From Aggregicoccus sp. 17bor-14 (lineage in GTDB: Bacteria; Myxococcota; Myxococcia; Myxococcales; Myxococcaceae), in the NCBI RefSeq assembly GCF_009659535.1, contig NZ_VJZZ01000003.1, positions 466,809 to 530,808 on the forward strand: a stretch of DNA of 64,000 nucleotides, given 5' to 3'. Position numbers and translations under genes: made by a program. Below, piece by piece: positions 1-8,603 of the stretch. Each line of letters opens with the position of its first letter. Within the stretch, counting starts at the first letter, position 1. A model generated the notes under the pieces. It ran no database searches and was not told where the DNA came from. It saw only the letters and a program-made list of their open reading frames with translations.

Positions 1-37
1 GCACGGGGTGCGCCGTCGCGCCGAGACTCCGCGCGCC

Positions 38-712
38 ATGAAGCCCTCCCTGCAGCCCGTGCTCGACCCGGCCAAGGCCGTGCGCGCCCTGAAGCGCGCG
101 GACCCGCAGCTCGCGCGCGTCATCGCGCTCGCCGGGCCCTGCACGCTCGCCCCTACCGAGCACCCGCCCTTTCGCGCCCTCTTCCGCTCCATCGTCTTCC
201 AGCAGCTGAGCACCAAGGCTGCGAGCACCATCCTGGGCCGCGTGGTCGCGCTCTACCCCGGGGACTTCCCCACGCCCGCGGCCGTGCTCGCCACGGCGGA
301 CGAGACCCTGCGCGCAGCGGGCCTGAGCGCGAACAAGGTGCGCTCGGTGAAGGACCTCTCCGAGAAGGCGCTCGCGGGCATCGTGCCCTCGCGCGAGGCG
401 CTCGCGGGGCTCCCGGACGCGGAGGTCATCCAACACTGCACGCAGGTGCGCGGCGTGGGGCAGTGGACCGTGGAGATGATGCTGATGTTCCACCTCGGCC
501 GCCCGGACGTGCTCCCGGTGGACGACCTGGGCATCCAGAAGGGCGCGCAGCGCGTGTACGGCCTGCGCAAGCTGCCCTCCGCCGAGCGCCTCACGAAGCT
601 CGCCGCCCCGTGGCGCCCCTGGCGCAGCGTGGGCAGCTGGTACCTGTGGCGCGCGCTCGAGCTGCCGGAGGGTGCGCTCGGAGCTGCGGTGCGCCCGCCG
701 CGCCCGCGCTGA
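38..712 (+). CDS. DNA-3-methyladenine glycosylase II (AlkA-type, HhH-GPD)
   Basis: A 224-residue HhH-GPD DNA glycosylase that would remove alkylated purines in base-excision repair. The helix-hairpin-helix lies near residues 133-150 with the core VRGVGQWTVEMM, and the catalytic aspartate is in LPVDDLG (D162-D163), where AlkA has its catalytic Asp. The protein is compact and lacks the N-terminal extension of E. coli AlkA, as in many short AlkA2-like enzymes. ATG at 38 is preferred over an in-frame GTG at 8 because homology begins soon after it, although no clear ribosome site is visible and the window edge hides the upstream context. It is convergent with the dienelactone hydrolase gene. Confidence 0.85.
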   Translation: MKPSLQPVLDPAKAVRALKRADPQLARVIALAGPCTLAPTEHPPFRALFRSIVFQQLSTKAASTILGRVVALYPGDFPTPAAVLATADETLRAAGLSANKVRSVKDLSEKALAGIVPSREALAGLPDAEVIQHCTQVRGVGQWTVEMMLMFHLGRPDVLPVDDLGIQKGAQRVYGLRKLPSAERLTKLAAPWRPWRSVGSWYLWRALELPEGALGAAVRPPRPR

Positions 713-742
713 GCACGGGCGCGGCAGGACGCGAAGGCGCGG

Positions 743-1543
743 CTACTTCGCCGCCGTGCCGAACACTTCCTTGAACATCTTCGTCGTCGCCGCGAAGGAC
801 TCCTTGTCCGCCTTCGGGTTGTAGGCGAGCGCGGGCATCTTCGCCTTGGCCGCCTCGGGGTTGGTGAAGCCGTGCTTCGCGCCGGGGTACTGCACCACCT
901 CGGCCTTCACGCCGGCGTCCGCGAGCGCCTTCTTGTAGGCGTTCACCACCTCGGGCGGGTTCATCGGGTCCGCCTCGCCGTTGTTCACGAGGATGCGGGT
1001 CTGGGTGCCCTGCTTCGGGGCGGGCAGGTCCTTGAGGCCCGCGTGGAAGGTGGACACCGCGTCCAGGTCCTCGCCGGCCGCGACCATGGACAGCGCGATG
1101 CTGCCGCCCATGCAGTAGCCCACCGCGGCGATCTTCTCCCCGTCCACGTGCGGGTCGCTCTTGAGCTGCGCGAGCGCCGCGTCGAAGCGGGCCTTCGTCG
1201 TCGCCGGGTCCTTCATCGCCTCGGCCGCCATCGCGCCCGCGTCCTGCGGGTGGGTGGTCACCTTGCCGTTGCCGTACATGTCCAGCGCGAAGGCCACGTA
1301 GCCCGCCTTCGCGAAGCGCTTGGCCTGGTTGAGCGCGTGCGCGTTGTTGCCCCACCACTCGTGGATGACGAGCACGCCGGGCCGCTTGCCCTTGACGGCG
1401 TCGTCCCACGCGAGCGTGCCCTTGAGCACCGTCTCGCCCTGCTTGTACGTCACCGGCTTCGTCTTCACCGCGGCGCTCGCCACGCCCGCGACGAGCATGG
1501 ACACCGCGAGCAAGGCCATCCGAATCCCAGAAGTGCTGCGCAT
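743..1543 (-). CDS. dienelactone hydrolase family protein, exported
   Basis: A 266-residue alpha/beta hydrolase of the dienelactone hydrolase family. Residues 1-24 form a signal peptide ending in ASA. The nucleophile is C144 in GYCMGGS, with D192 (GEADPMNPPE) and H224 (KHGFTN) completing a Cys-Asp-His triad; HEWWG at 61-65 is the family's oxyanion-loop motif. Exported homologues are common in Proteobacteria and Myxococcota and their substrates are usually unknown, so a role in chlorocatechol degradation should not be assumed. The gene is monocistronic, convergent with alkA and divergent from the desaturase. Confidence 0.88.
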   Translation of the reverse strand: MRSTSGIRMALLAVSMLVAGVASAAVKTKPVTYKQGETVLKGTLAWDDAVKGKRPGVLVIHEWWGNNAHALNQAKRFAKAGYVAFALDMYGNGKVTTHPQDAGAMAAEAMKDPATTKARFDAALAQLKSDPHVDGEKIAAVGYCMGGSIALSMVAAGEDLDAVSTFHAGLKDLPAPKQGTQTRILVNNGEADPMNPPEVVNAYKKALADAGVKAEVVQYPGAKHGFTNPEAAKAKMPALAYNPKADKESFAATTKMFKEVFGTAAK

Positions 1544-1784
1544 CGTGTGTGCTCCTTCTCCTGTGTGACTGCCACTCAGAGCCGCTCCCGACCCGGACGG
1601 GGAGAGCGCGCCCTCTCTCTGCGCCGCTCTGCGTCAGCGCGCAAGCCGTTCAGCAGGCAGGCGCCATGACCGGGCGCGTCAACTGCGCCCTCCTGACGTA
1701 CGCATGACAGGCGGGCCGCAGATTGGCTGTTCCCCTCTCCGCCGGCAGTTTCGCCGCGCCACCCACCCAGGACTGCTCCCAGGC

Positions 1785-2816
1785 ATGGACCACGCCACCA
1801 GCACCGACTACGGCCGTCCCCCCCAGAGCGAGGCCGAGCGCCGGGCCGCCGAGCGCGCGCTCATCGCGAGCACCCGCCCCTTCGCCGCCCAGGACGCGGC
1901 GCGCAGCTGGTTCCACGTCCTCAGCACCCTCGCCGTGCTCGCCGGCGCGCTCGTGCTGGCGGCGCTCGCCCCCTGGTGGCCGCTGCGGCTGCTGGGCGGC
2001 GTGGTGGAGTCGCTGGTGCTGGTGCGCGGCTTCATCCTCGTGCACGACCACCTGCACGGCTCGCTGCTCGCGAGCAGCCGGCTGGGGCGCGCCCTGTTCA
2101 ACACGATGGGCGTGCTGATGCTCACCCCGCCGCGCGTGTGGAACGAGACGCACAACCACCACCACGCGAACACCGCGCGGCTCGCGGCGCCCGCCTCGGG
2201 CACCTTCACCACCTGGACCTCGCAGCAGTGGCAGGAGGCGAGCGCGCTGGAGCGCCTGGCCTACGTGGCCGAGCGCCACCCGCTCACCCTGCTCTTCGCC
2301 TACCCCTTCGCCTTCTTCGGCGCGCTGAGCCTCGTGCCCTTCCTGCGCAACCCGCGCCGCTACTGGAGCGCGGGGCTCGCCGTGGCGCTGCACCTGGCGC
2401 TCAGCGCCGCGCTCGTGCACTTCGCGGGCGTGGGCGTGTACCTCTCCGCGATGCTGCTGCCCTTGTTCGCGGCGTACGCCTTCGGGGCCTACCTCTTCTA
2501 CGCCCAGCACAACTTCCCGGACGTCGTGCTGCGCGAGGACGCATCCTGGACGCACGCGGACGCGGCGCTCGAGGCCAGCAGCTACCTCGCCTGCGGCCCG
2601 GTGATGGCGTGGTTCACCGGCAACATCGGCTACCACCACATCCACCACCTCAACCCGCGCATCCCCTTCTACCGGCTGCCCGAGGCGATGGCCGCGCTGC
2701 CCGCGCTACAGTGCCCGCGCGTGACGACGCTGCACCCGCGCGACGTGCTCGCCTGCCTGCGGCTCGACGTGTGGGACGCGGCCCGCGCACGCATGGTGGC
2801 CGTGCGCGAGCTGTGA
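1785..2816 (+). CDS. fatty acid desaturase family membrane protein
   Basis: A 343-residue integral-membrane di-iron desaturase. Histidine boxes HDHLH (87-91), HNHHH (123-127) and HHIHH (284-288), plus QHNF near 241, form the metal-binding set. Hydrophobic spans near residues 46-66, 70-86, 168-188 and 195-236 fit the usual four-helix plan. It probably introduces a double bond into acyl lipids or acts on a related lipid; the exact substrate cannot be told. An in-frame ATG at 1704 would add 27 low-complexity residues; the start at 1785 is chosen because the family-like sequence begins there. Convergent with the small gene at 2827. Confidence 0.85.
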   Translation: MDHATSTDYGRPPQSEAERRAAERALIASTRPFAAQDAARSWFHVLSTLAVLAGALVLAALAPWWPLRLLGGVVESLVLVRGFILVHDHLHGSLLASSRLGRALFNTMGVLMLTPPRVWNETHNHHHANTARLAAPASGTFTTWTSQQWQEASALERLAYVAERHPLTLLFAYPFAFFGALSLVPFLRNPRRYWSAGLAVALHLALSAALVHFAGVGVYLSAMLLPLFAAYAFGAYLFYAQHNFPDVVLREDASWTHADAALEASSYLACGPVMAWFTGNIGYHHIHHLNPRIPFYRLPEAMAALPALQCPRVTTLHPRDVLACLRLDVWDAARARMVAVREL

Positions 2817-2826
2817 GCGCCCTGCG

Positions 2827-3006
2827 CTAGTTGTGGGGCGGGAAGGCCGCGGGCTTGCCCGTGCCGCCGTTGCCCTCGGGCTGGGGGCCGCTCTCCTTCT
2901 CCTCGAGCGTCTCGCGCCCGCCGCCCTTGTGGCGCAGGGACTCGTCCTGCTCGGAGCCGGCCTGCTGCTCGCGCTTGTTCGCGTCGTCCTGGTTCGGGTC
3001 CTTCAT
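2827..3006 (-). CDS. small hydrophilic protein, function unknown
   Basis: A 59-residue, highly charged protein with no hydrophobic segment, rich in Glu, Gln, Lys, Gly and Pro; probably disordered. The start is supported by AGAGGTGA a few bases upstream of ATG. It lies 32 bp after the DUF2231 gene on the same strand, so the two are likely cotranscribed. The N-terminal segment (DDANKREQQAG) resembles the small protein at 60141-60347 (SDKKREEQRNQQSG). I do not recognise a named family. Confidence 0.6.
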   Translation of the reverse strand: MKDPNQDDANKREQQAGSEQDESLRHKGGGRETLEEKESGPQPEGNGGTGKPAAFPPHN

Positions 3007-3038
3007 GGCGTCACCTCTGGGTGAGGGGTTGAACGGCG

Positions 3039-3713
3039 TTACGGAGGGCTGAGCAGCACAGGGCCGGTGGGAGTCGCGCGCGGGGTGGTGTCCTGCACGA
3101 GGCGCGGCGAGGTGTCCGGCTCGCGCACGCCCTCGGCACCGCGCGCGAGGGGCTCCTCGCCAGAGACGAGCCGGCCCACGCGGCCCAGCACCCAGCGCAG
3201 GCCCGCGGCCGCATCGCGCACGAGCGCGGCGGGGGCCTCGCGGCTGAGCAGGGGCGGGCCCTTGAGAGTGCCCTGCGGCTGGGTGCCCGGCATGGGGTTC
3301 ACCCCCACGCCCAGCTCGTAGACCATCTTCCCGCCGAGGCTCGCGGTGTACATCGCGGCCCCCACCGCCCCGAGCGCCACCGCACACTGCACGGGCGAGG
3401 GGCGGTTCGCCTGGCGCCAGAGGGTGACGCCGATGGCCCCCAGGGTGATGAGCGCGTTGCCTGCGCCGTGCAGGAAGGTCATGTCGCGCGCGTGCGGCTC
3501 CTCCATGCGCACCTCCTGGCTCGCGGCGAGCCCCGCCACGCCGGCGAAGAGGGCGCTGAGCGTGCCCGCCACCCACAGCCTGCGGCCCACGCGCTCCCAG
3601 GCCCGGTCGCCGGTGGCCACCGCGATGAGGTCCGCGACGGTGGCGGTGGGCAGCAGCGCCAGCGGCGCGTGGACGACCGAGGGGTGCAGCTCGTGCAGCA
3701 GCATCTTGCTCAT
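3039..3713 (-). CDS. DUF2231 domain membrane protein
   Basis: A 224-residue protein with about four membrane helices (roughly 13-33, 45-65, 82-101 and 107-126) and a hydrophilic C-terminal tail. The opening LHELHPSVVHAPLALLP, with conserved His residues, followed by the helix bundle is the signature of DUF2231, found in membrane proteins that are sometimes linked to haem or redox partners; no function is established. The tail from about 150 onward is Pro/Arg/Thr-rich. It appears to lead a two-gene unit with the small hydrophilic gene at 2827-3006. Confidence 0.8.
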   Translation of the reverse strand: MSKMLLHELHPSVVHAPLALLPTATVADLIAVATGDRAWERVGRRLWVAGTLSALFAGVAGLAASQEVRMEEPHARDMTFLHGAGNALITLGAIGVTLWRQANRPSPVQCAVALGAVGAAMYTASLGGKMVYELGVGVNPMPGTQPQGTLKGPPLLSREAPAALVRDAAAGLRWVLGRVGRLVSGEEPLARGAEGVREPDTSPRLVQDTTPRATPTGPVLLSPP

Positions 3714-3988
3714 CGCTGGGTCTCCTCTCCAGGGGCTGCGGTCCGGCGCGGGGTCGACGCCCGCCCGTGCCCGGTGAAGCTACGCACCGCGTCCGGAGGC
3801 GTCCGCGCCGCATGTCCGCCCGGCTGCCCTCTCCCCGAGGGGGCCTGCACGCGCGGGTATGGCAGCCCCTGAACGCTTGGCCCGAGCGCCGGGCGCCCAC
3901 GGCGGCGCGGGAGGACTAACGTTGAGGGTGGTACGCGCGGCCTGCTGCGCACCCCGGACCGTCTCTCCGCTCGCCACAGGAGTCGACC

Positions 3989-5938
3989 ATGAGCCCCCCC
4001 TCCCCCTCCTCTCCCCCTGCCAGCGCGAAGGGCCCCCTGATGCGCGTGCGCGACATGGAGGAGTACCAGGCGCTGTACCGCCGCAGCCTCGAGGACCCGC
4101 AGGGCTTCTGGGCGGAGCAGGCGCAGCGGCTCGACTGGTTCCATCCGCCGCGCAACGTGATGGACGTGGACATGAGCGAGGTGGACTTCAGCTGGTACGG
4201 CGGCGCCCGGCTCAACGTCTCCTACAACTGCGTGGACCGGCACCTGGAGAAGCGCGGGGACAAGACCGCCATCCTCTGGGTGGGCAACGAGCCGGGGCAG
4301 ACGCGCCACATCACGTTCCGCGAGCTCAAGCACCAGGTGGCCCGCATGGCCAACGTGCTCAAGGCGCACGGGGTGAAGAAGGGCGACCGGGTCATCATCT
4401 ACATCCCGATGATCCCCGAGGCCGCGTACGCGATGCTCGCCTGCACGCGCATCGGCGCGGTGCACTCGGTGGTGTTCGCGGGCTTCAGCTCCGAGTCCCT
4501 GCGCGATCGCATCCGCGACTGCGGCGCCCAGGTGGTCATCACCAGCAACGAGGCCTTCCGCGGCAACAAGGCAGTGCCAGTGAAGGCGCTGGTGGACGCG
4601 GCCGTGGACGGCCTGGACCAGGTTCGCACCGTGCTCGTCGCGCGGCGCACCGAGCGCGAGGTGCCGATGCGCGCGGGCCGCGACCTGTGGCTCGACGACG
4701 AGATGGCCCGCCAGCGCTCCACCTGCCCCATGGAGTGGATGAGCGCGGAGGATCCGCTCTTCATCCTCTACACCTCGGGCAGCACGGGAAAGCCCAAGGG
4801 CGTGCTGCACACCACCGCGGGCTACCTCGTGTACGCGGCGATGACGCACCAGCTCGTGTTCGGGCTGCAGGAGGACGACATCTTCTTCTGCACCGCGGAC
4901 GTGGGCTGGGTCACCGGCCACAGCTACCTGGTGTACGGCCCGCTCGCCAACGGCGCCACCACGGTGATGTTCGAGGGCACGCCCATGTACCCGGACGCGG
5001 GGCGCCTCTGGCAGGTGGTGGACGAGGTGAAGGCCACCATCCTCTACACGGCCCCCACCGCGCTGCGCTCGCTCATCCGCGCGGGCGACGAGCACGTGAA
5101 GAAGTACAGCCGCAAGAGCCTGCGCGTGCTGGGCAGCGTGGGCGAGCCCATCAACCCCGAGGTGTGGCGCTGGTACCACGAGGTGGTGGGCGAGAAGCGC
5201 TGCCCCGTGGTGGACACCTGGTGGCAGACGGAGACGGGCGGCATCCTCATCACCCCGCTCGCAGGCGTGACGCCACCCAAGCCCGGCAGCGCCACCCTGC
5301 CCTTCTTCGGCGTGGAGCCCCTGCTGGTGGACGAGGACGGCAACACGCTGAAGGGCAACGACGTGAGCGGCAACCTCTGCCTCAACCGCACCTGGCCCGG
5401 CCAGGCGCGCACCATCTGGGGCGACCACCGCCGCTTCAAGGAGACCTACTTCACGCGCTTCCCGGGCCTCTACTTCACGGGCGACGGCTGCCGGCGCGAC
5501 GAGGACGGCTACTACTGGATCACCGGCCGCGTGGACGACGTGCTCAACGTGTCCGGTCACCGCCTGGGCACCGCGGAGATCGAGAGCGCGCTCGTCTCCC
5601 ACGAGAGCGTGGCCGAGGCCGCCGTGGTGGGCTTCCCGCACGACATCAAGGGCACCGGCATCTACGCCTACGTGATGCTCAAGGCGGACGCGGCCGAGGG
5701 CAACAACCGCGAGCAGACCGTGGGCATGCTCAAGGAGCACGTGCGCAAGGTCATCGGACCCATCGCCACGCCGGACCGCATCCGCGTGGTGAGCGGCCTG
5801 CCCAAGACGCGCTCCGGGAAGATCATGCGCCGCATCCTGCGCAAGGTCGCCGAGGGCCACACCGAGGACCTCGGCGACACCAGCACGCTCGCCGACCCCG
5901 GCGTGGTGGAGGAGCTGCTCAAGGCAGACGCGCACTGA
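3989..5938 (+). CDS. acsA: acetyl-CoA synthetase (AMP-forming)
   Basis: A 649-residue acetate-CoA ligase making acetyl-CoA from acetate, ATP and CoA through acetyl-AMP. The phosphate loop [10 protein letters not shown] lies near 260-270. WWQTETGG near 411-418 carries the Trp that closes the acyl pocket and favours acetate. [15 protein letters not shown] forms the A8 hinge region. The C-terminal catalytic lysine is K611 in TRSGKIMRR, the residue acetylated by Pat/Acs-type regulators in other bacteria. Length matches Acs (about 650). AGGAGTCGACC before ATG is a good ribosome site. It stands alone, with a 275 bp leader region in which I see no further gene. Confidence 0.95.
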   Translation: MSPPSPSSPPASAKGPLMRVRDMEEYQALYRRSLEDPQGFWAEQAQRLDWFHPPRNVMDVDMSEVDFSWYGGARLNVSYNCVDRHLEKRGDKTAILWVGNEPGQTRHITFRELKHQVARMANVLKAHGVKKGDRVIIYIPMIPEAAYAMLACTRIGAVHSVVFAGFSSESLRDRIRDCGAQVVITSNEAFRGNKAVPVKALVDAAVDGLDQVRTVLVARRTEREVPMRAGRDLWLDDEMARQRSTCPMEWMSAEDPLFILYTSGSTGKPKGVLHTTAGYLVYAAMTHQLVFGLQEDDIFFCTADVGWVTGHSYLVYGPLANGATTVMFEGTPMYPDAGRLWQVVDEVKATILYTAPTALRSLIRAGDEHVKKYSRKSLRVLGSVGEPINPEVWRWYHEVVGEKRCPVVDTWWQTETGGILITPLAGVTPPKPGSATLPFFGVEPLLVDEDGNTLKGNDVSGNLCLNRTWPGQARTIWGDHRRFKETYFTRFPGLYFTGDGCRRDEDGYYWITGRVDDVLNVSGHRLGTAEIESALVSHESVAEAAVVGFPHDIKGTGIYAYVMLKADAAEGNNREQTVGMLKEHVRKVIGPIATPDRIRVVSGLPKTRSGKIMRRILRKVAEGHTEDLGDTSTLADPGVVEELLKADAH

Positions 5939-5980
5939 GCCGGGCAGCGATGAAACATGGAGGGAGAGGGCGACGCGGTC

Positions 5981-6001
5981 CCCTCTCCCCCTGGGAGAGG
6001 G
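5981..6001. repeat. dispersed palindromic repeat, copy 1
   Basis: CCCTCTCCC-CCT-GGGAGAGGG: a perfect 9 bp stem with a 3 bp loop between the end of acsA (5938) and the end of the convergent oxygenase gene (6003). It is the cleanest copy of a repeat that recurs at gene ends in this window and could form a terminator-like hairpin on either strand. Confidence 0.8.
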
Positions 6002-6002
6002 A

Positions 6003-6620
6003 TTACCCGCCGCCCGCCGCGCGCCCGTAGAACCACGCCGTGAGCGCGAGCCGCGGCGCGTGCGAGGGCAGCACCTCGTGCTCGAGCCGCTCGCTCAAGA
6101 AGACGACGAGCCGGTCGAGCACGGGCTCCGCGTCCACGGGGCCCGCCTCGGTGAACAGCCGCAGCTGCCCGCCGTGCGCGGGCTCCCACGCAGGATTCAG
6201 GTAGAGGATCGCCGTCAGCCGCCGGTTGTCCCCCGCGGCCCCCGGGAACGCGTCGCGGTGGCGCACGTAGCGCGCGCCCTCGCCGGGGTAGAGCGCGAGC
6301 TGCACGTCGAAGCGACCGAGTCCCAGGTACGCCGCGCGGCTCACCTCGTCGCCGAGCTGGCGGAAGGCGTCGAAGGCCTCGCCCAGCACCGTGCCGGGCG
6401 CAGTCTCGAGCCACGCGATGAGATCCTGCCGGGTCTGCGCCTCCACCCGCCGGTCCGCACCGCGCCGCACGCCTGCGGGCGCGAGCTCTCCGGCCCGTGC
6501 GAGCGCGGCCTCGCGCACGCGCAGCGCCGCCGCCTCTCCGAGGAACGCGGGCCGCACGAAGTAGCCCTGCTCTCCAAGGGCCTGGACCTCGGCGTCGCTG
6601 AGGGTGAAGGTGGGCATCAC
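6003..6620 (-). CDS. 2OG-Fe(II) oxygenase (prolyl 4-hydroxylase-like)
   Basis: A 205-residue single-domain dioxygenase. The iron triad is H121 and D123 (RHRDAF) with H181 (RLEHEVLP), and R190 (APRLALTAWF) would bind the 2-oxoglutarate carboxylate. YLNPAWEPAHGGQLRLF is typical of the P4Hc superfamily. It probably hydroxylates a protein or small-molecule substrate that cannot be named. Two consecutive ATG codons (6620 and 6617) are possible starts. It is convergent with acsA, from which a palindromic repeat separates it, and divergent from the DUF4230 gene across 58 bp. Confidence 0.85.
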   Translation of the reverse strand: MMPTFTLSDAEVQALGEQGYFVRPAFLGEAAALRVREAALARAGELAPAGVRRGADRRVEAQTRQDLIAWLETAPGTVLGEAFDAFRQLGDEVSRAAYLGLGRFDVQLALYPGEGARYVRHRDAFPGAAGDNRRLTAILYLNPAWEPAHGGQLRLFTEAGPVDAEPVLDRLVVFLSERLEHEVLPSHAPRLALTAWFYGRAAGGG

Positions 6621-6678
6621 GGCCCTGCTCTAGCGCAAGGGGGCGGCCCGCGTCGCGGACGCAGTACACTGCAGGGCC

Positions 6679-7317
6679 ATGACGCCCTCTCCCACCCCGC
6701 CCCGCGCCCTCTCGCGCCTGCTGCTCGTGCTGCTGGGGCTGGGAGCCGGAGCGCTCATCGCCTGGCTCGCGCTGAGACCCGCGCCGCAGCGGCTCCCGGA
6801 CGGCCCCACGGTGGTGGAGCAGATGCGCGAGGTGGCGCGGCTCGAGACGCTCGAGGTCTCGCTCTACAAGAAGGTGGACTTCACGCCGGAGCCGCCGCCG
6901 CCGGGCTCGCTGTGGCGCGACGTGCTCACCTGGGGCCGCTACTCGGTGAATCCGCCGCGCGGCAAGGTGCTGGTCTTCGCGGACGCGCAGCTGGGCTACG
7001 ACTTCGGCGCCTTCGACGCGCGCTCGCTGCACGTGGAGGGCACGCGGGTGGACGTGAAGCTGCCGCCGCTCAAGGTGCAGGTGCAGCTCAAGCCGGCGGA
7101 GACCGAGGTCATCGGCTCCAACCTGGACACGGCGGAGACGGCGCAGCTGCTCGAGCATGCGCGCGCGGCGTTCGAACAGGAGGTGTCCCAGGACGCGCGG
7201 TTGCGCGAGCGGGCGCGCGGCTCGGCGGAGCGCTCGCTGCGGGGGCTGCTGCTCTCGCTCGGCTACCGCGAGGTGCGCTTCGTGGAGCGCCTGCCGGATG
7301 CGGGCGGCGCGGGGTAG
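6679..7317 (+). CDS. DUF4230 domain protein, membrane-anchored
   Basis: A 212-residue protein with one N-terminal membrane helix (about 11-31) followed by an extracytoplasmic domain. The pattern VVEQMREVARLETLEVSLYKKV and the later LPPLKVQVQLKP matches DUF4230, a widespread family of unknown function. Its last 55 bp overlap the 3' end of the oppositely oriented LysR gene, so the two transcripts would be antisense over this stretch. No strong ribosome site is visible, but the helix and domain start fit the ATG at 6679. Confidence 0.75.
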   Translation: MTPSPTPPRALSRLLLVLLGLGAGALIAWLALRPAPQRLPDGPTVVEQMREVARLETLEVSLYKKVDFTPEPPPPGSLWRDVLTWGRYSVNPPRGKVLVFADAQLGYDFGAFDARSLHVEGTRVDVKLPPLKVQVQLKPAETEVIGSNLDTAETAQLLEHARAAFEQEVSQDARLRERARGSAERSLRGLLLSLGYREVRFVERLPDAGGAG

Positions 7318-8210
7318 CTGGGGCGCAGGTCCTCCTGCACGTAGCGCTGCGCCTCGGCGAGCACCCAGGTGCGGAAGGCCGCGAGCCCCGCGTGCGACTG
7401 CGAGCGTGGCGGGAAGACGAGGTAGTGCGCGTACTCGGAGCGCAGCCGCTCGGGGAAGAGGCGCACGAGCCGGCCTGACTCCACCAGCGGGCGCATCAGC
7501 GTGAGGCGGCCCAGCGCCACGCCGAGCCCCTCTGCGGCGGCGCGGTGCAGGGTCTCCGAGTCGTCGAAGTTCGCCACGTAGCGCGGCGGTGGCGTGCCGC
7601 CGTGTGCGGCGAACCACTCGTTCCAGGTGCCGCCCGCTGCCCCCAGCAGGGGAAAGCGCGAGAGGGTGCGCAGCGTGGGCCGCCCGAGCCGCTCGAGGAG
7701 CGCGGGGCTCGCGGAGGGGGTGACCCAGTCGTCGAAGAGGTGCACGGCCTGCAGGCCCGGCCACTGCCCGCGCCCGAAGCGCAGGCCCGCATCCACGGAG
7801 GTATCGCGCTCGAAGTCCACGAGGTCCGTGGTGGACTGCAGGTTGATCTCCAGCTGCGGGTGCGCCGCGAGGAACGCAGGGAGCCGCGGCACCAGCCAGC
7901 TGGAGGCGAAGGAGGGCATCAGGGTGAGCGTGAGCACCTCGTCGCGCCGGGCGCGGTAGGGGCGCAGCGCCTGCTCCAGCGCGTCCAGGTGCACGTCCAC
8001 GCGCTCGAGCAACTGGCGTCCGTCGGGGGTCAGCTCCACGCCGCGCGCCTGGCGCGTGAAGAGGCGCTGGCCAAGGTGCTCCTCGAGGCCGCGGATCTGG
8101 TGGCTCAGCGCGCTCACCGTGAGGTGCAGCGACTCGGCCGCGCGCGAGAGGTTTCCGCGGCGGGCGGCGGCGACGAAGCCCTGGAGGGCATTGAGGGGTG
8201 GCCGGCTCAT
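7263..8210 (-). CDS. LysR-type transcriptional regulator (GcvA-like subgroup)
   Basis: A 315-residue LysR regulator. The N-terminal winged HTH spans about residues 5-63 (NLSRAAESLHLTVSALSHQI), followed by an effector-binding domain. The C-terminal roughly 18 residues are basic and extend into DNA that also encodes the end of the DUF4230 gene. The promoter region to the right contains two 15 bp TTGA-N7-TCAA elements (8224-8238 and 8288-8302), the first only 13 bp before its own ATG, which predicts autoregulation. The divergent small gene at 8351 is the obvious candidate target. Confidence 0.9.
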   Translation of the reverse strand: MSRPPLNALQGFVAAARRGNLSRAAESLHLTVSALSHQIRGLEEHLGQRLFTRQARGVELTPDGRQLLERVDVHLDALEQALRPYRARRDEVLTLTLMPSFASSWLVPRLPAFLAAHPQLEINLQSTTDLVDFERDTSVDAGLRFGRGQWPGLQAVHLFDDWVTPSASPALLERLGRPTLRTLSRFPLLGAAGGTWNEWFAAHGGTPPPRYVANFDDSETLHRAAAEGLGVALGRLTLMRPLVESGRLVRLFPERLRSEYAHYLVFPPRSQSHAGLAAFRTWVLAEAQRYVQEDLRPSYPAPPASGRRSTKRTSR

Positions 8211-8223
8211 GGGGTGACCTGCC

Positions 8224-8238
8224 TTGAAGAAAGCTCAA
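8224..8238. promoter_or_regulatory. putative LysR box 1
   Basis: TTGAAGAAAGCTCAA, matching TTGA-N7-TCAA and so containing the LysR consensus T-N11-A. It lies 13 bp upstream of the LysR start codon (8210), a position suited to autorepression. Its right half GCTCAA is identical to that of box 2. Confidence 0.6.
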
Positions 8239-8287
8239 CCCTGGGTTGCAAAACTCTCGCTTTTGCCTCTGAAGGCACCTCCTTACC

Positions 8288-8302
8288 TTGAGCCCAGCTC
8301 AA
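8288..8302. promoter_or_regulatory. putative LysR box 2
   Basis: TTGAGCCCAGCTCAA, a perfect 6-3-6 inverted repeat with the same TTGA-N7-TCAA frame as box 1. Its start is 64 bp from that of box 1, close to six helical turns, and it lies about 48 bp before the ATG at 8351, where an activator could contact RNA polymerase. Confidence 0.65.
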
Positions 8303-8350
8303 CGGCCAGGGGCGCTTCGTCCCGGGCGAGTGGAGCGCGGGGAGTCAGCG

Positions 8351-8548
8351 ATGAGCACGTACAAGGACTTGCTGTTCCTGCAGGGCTACATGGGTGCGGC
8401 CAGTGTCGAGGCCGAGCGCGAGACAGGTGCGCTCGAGGCGCCAGCGTCCGCAGCGAAGGTGCGTCGTCTCGAAGCGGTGCCTCAGCCCCGGCGGCTCACG
8501 CTCGTCCGCACGAGCGTCGACGCCCGCGAGGCCGGAGGCTGCTGCTGA
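8351..8548 (+). CDS. small protein divergent from LysR gene, function unknown
   Basis: A 65-residue protein with the distinctive N-terminus MSTYKDLLFLQGYMG, a charged middle and a terminal Cys-Cys. GGGAG about 8 bases before ATG supports this start; an upstream in-frame codon at 8288 would place the start inside LysR box 2. No signal peptide or membrane segment. The position beside the LysR gene and downstream of box 2 suggests it is the regulated gene. A palindromic repeat begins right after the stop codon. I do not recognise a family. Confidence 0.6.
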   Translation: MSTYKDLLFLQGYMGAASVEAERETGALEAPASAAKVRRLEAVPQPRRLTLVRTSVDAREAGGCC

Positions 8549-8550
8549 CC

Positions 8551-8596
8551 GCGTCCTCCCTCTCCCCCTGGGAGAGGGCCGGGGTGAGGGTGCCGG
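8551..8596. repeat. dispersed palindromic repeat, copy 2
   Basis: CCCTCTCCC-CCT-GGGAGAGGG at 8558-8578, flanked by the extended repeat context GCGTCCT on the left and CCGGGGTGAGGG on the right. It lies between the end of the small gene (8548) and the end of the convergent TPR gene (8604). The flanks match copies 4 and 6. Confidence 0.8.
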
Positions 8597-8603
8597 GCGA
8601 AGC

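Noticed and set aside
3710..8238. Long minus-strand frames at 3710-5935 and 5668-8238
   Set aside because: Shadows of acsA and neighbouring genes; composition biased to His/Arg/Ala/Val and no domain is recognisable.
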